DNA of 64,000 nucleotides from JBCAXA01 sp038534295 (GTDB lineage Bacteria > Pseudomonadota > Gammaproteobacteria > Steroidobacterales > Woeseiaceae): contig JBCAXA010000001.1 in assembly GCA_038534295.1 (NCBI GenBank), forward strand, positions 620,001-684,000, read 5' to 3'. The position numbers were made by a program, and so were the translations under genes. A model generated the notes under the pieces. The model searched no databases, was not told the DNA's origin, and saw only the letters and a list, made by a program, of their open reading frames with translations. Shown in pieces: positions 62,829 through 64,000 of the stretch; positions within the stretch are counted from its first letter, which is position 1, and each line of letters starts with the position of its first letter.

Positions 62829-62855
62829 CCCGAAACCCTTTGGGGGTTGACGGGT
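62828..62855 (+). repeat. Interrupted inverted repeat upstream of tolC
   Basis: ACCCG-A-AACCC pairs with GGGTT-GA-CGGGT across a 5-base loop TTTGG, starting at the last base of the rhodanese stop codon. It overlaps a TTGACG that could be a -35. The following sequence is AT-rich (TTAACTATAAC), but spacing to a good -10 is not ideal. It could be a terminator-like hairpin or an operator of tolC. Confidence 0.35.
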
Positions 62856-62920
62856 GTTGGGGTGTTGTAATTAACTATAACACTTGATCGGCCCGGTTAA
62901 GAAAGAGCGAACCTACGCCA

Positions 62921-64000
62921 ATGAAGCGACCATACCGTTTAACAGCAAGTGCCGCGCTGCTTTGCCTGCCGGCGCTGGCCGGTGCCGAAAGCCTGCTCGA
63001 GGTCTATCAGCAAGCCCTGCAAAGCGACCCGCAAGTCCGCGAAGCGGAGGCCAACCGACTGGCCGCGGAAGAGGCCTCGCCGCAAGCGCGCGGTGCACTG
63101 CTGCCACAGATCACCGCCAGCGGTCAGTATCAAGACTCGACCAGTGACGGTAACAACGTCTTCGTGCAGCAGGTCCCCGATCCCGTTACCGGCGATCCGA
63201 TATTCGTCACGCAGAACACCCAGCGCGAACAGGACTCCGAGCAGATCTCTTGGCAGGTCGAGCTGACCCAAACGCTGTTTCAGTGGGACCAATATGTTGA
63301 GTTGAAACGTGCTGGCAAACGCGTTGCGCAGGCGTTCGCGAACTACGAGGCAGCGCAACAGGACCTCATCGTTCGCGTATCCGAGCGCTACTTCAACGTA
63401 CTTGCTGCGCAGGACTCGTTAGCGGCAGCGTCAGCCAGTAAGCGCGCCATTGCTCGCCAGCTCGATCAGGCCAAGCAGCGCTTCGACGTTGGCCTGATCG
63501 CTATTACCGATGTCCAGGAATCTCAGGCCGCCTATGACCAAGCAGTGGCCGACGAGATAAGCGCGAAACGCAACCTTGCGACGGCCCGCGAGTTTCTACG
63601 CGAGATCACCGGCGTCTATTCTGGCGATCTCGAAGCACCGCAAACCGCCTTGCCGTTGATCTTGCCGGAGCCGTCCACCGCCAATGAGTGGGTCGCAACG
63701 GCAATCGATCAAAACCTAACGCTACAAGCGAGTCGCTTGAATGCCGAAATCGCCAAAGCGGAGATTAGCTCGCGTCGCAGCGGCCACTATCCGAGCGTTT
63801 CGCTGTTCGCGCGCGTGAACGACATCGACGACGACGCGACGCAGGAGTTGAACAACACTGGCCGCGACGATCCTGCCGATTTCGAACAACGTACCGAGAG
63901 TTTCGGGATCCAGTTCAGCGTGCCGCTATTCGCCGGCGGTACTACGTCGTCGCGCGTGCGCGAAGCGGTGTACCTGCATCGGGCGGCTCGCGAGCAACTG
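62921..64000 (+). CDS. tolC: TolC family outer-membrane channel, N-terminal part (cut by window edge)
   Basis: TolC is the trimeric outer-membrane exit duct for type I secretion and drug efflux. The visible 360 residues begin MKRPYRLTASAALLCLPALAGAE, a signal peptide with cleavage after AGA. Then comes SLLEVYQQALQSDPQVREAEANRLAAEE, the first TolC repeat. RFDVGLIAITDVQESQAAYDQA is the typical helix-turn of the coiled-coil barrel. The second repeat begins at about residue 255, and FGIQFSVPLFAGGTTSSRVREA is the start of its beta and helix part. The C-terminus is outside the window. Confidence 0.95.
   Translation, partial: MKRPYRLTASAALLCLPALAGAESLLEVYQQALQSDPQVREAEANRLAAEEASPQARGALLPQITASGQYQDSTSDGNNVFVQQVPDPVTGDPIFVTQNTQREQDSEQISWQVELTQTLFQWDQYVELKRAGKRVAQAFANYEAAQQDLIVRVSERYFNVLAAQDSLAAASASKRAIARQLDQAKQRFDVGLIAITDVQESQAAYDQAVADEISAKRNLATAREFLREITGVYSGDLEAPQTALPLILPEPSTANEWVATAIDQNLTLQASRLNAEIAKAEISSRRSGHYPSVSLFARVNDIDDDATQELNNTGRDDPADFEQRTESFGIQFSVPLFAGGTTSSRVREAVYLHRAAREQL

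Overview
This window is a GC-rich stretch of chromosome from a Gram-negative bacterium, most likely a gammaproteobacterium. The evidence is gene order. It carries the division and cell wall (dcw) cluster, rsmI-lpoA-yraN, petABC-sspAB, the block yrbG-kdsD-kdsC-lptC-lptA-lptB-rpoN-hpf-ptsN-rapZ, and pcm-rhodanese-tolC. I cannot name a genus. Coding density is very high. I see no insertion sequence, prophage, CRISPR array, rRNA or tRNA, so this is housekeeping core genome rather than an island.

Layout. 1-14.7 kb (minus strand): mraZ-rsmH-ftsL-ftsI-murE-murF-mraY-murD-ftsW-murG-murC-murB-ddl-ftsQ, with ftsQ cut by the window edge. Every neighbouring pair overlaps, and a sigma70-type promoter with MraZ boxes lies upstream. 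14.9-15.2 kb: RNase P RNA. 15.3-20.2 kb: a PAP2 phosphatase divergent from a GT4 glycosyltransferase, then rsmI and lpoA-yraN. 20.2-24.1 kb (minus): cytochrome bc1 complex and sspAB. 24.3-27 kb: a DegS-like protease, murA and ibaG. 27-36 kb (plus): Ca2+/Na+ exchanger, Kdo synthesis, Lpt lipopolysaccharide export, sigma-54, ribosome hibernation factor, EIIA-Ntr, RapZ and MgtE. 36-45.4 kb (minus): tkt-gap-pgk-pyk followed by a MoxR ATPase, a VWA protein and a patatin-like protein. 45.5-49 kb: metK-ahcY-TraB/GumN. 49-54.7 kb: rubredoxin, hemL, a four-gene group around mpl with two unrecognised proteins, and rnd. 54.7-61.5 kb: adk, pyrophosphate-dependent phosphofructokinase, membrane pyrophosphatase and a PAS-GGDEF-EAL protein. 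61.8-64 kb: pcm, rhodanese and the start of tolC.

How it works together. Much of the window builds the envelope: peptidoglycan precursors, septal synthesis, murein recycling (mpl), Kdo and LPS transport, the PBP activator LpoA and the TolC channel. The energy genes are a bc1 complex, lower glycolysis and a pyrophosphate-handling pair (pfp plus hppA). No clearly new defence or biosynthetic system is visible. The best candidates for new biology are the mpl-linked group with two unrecognised proteins, the MoxR-VWA pair attached to glycolysis, the acidic tail on EIIA-Ntr, and a Pho-box-like element between the PAP2 and GT4 genes.
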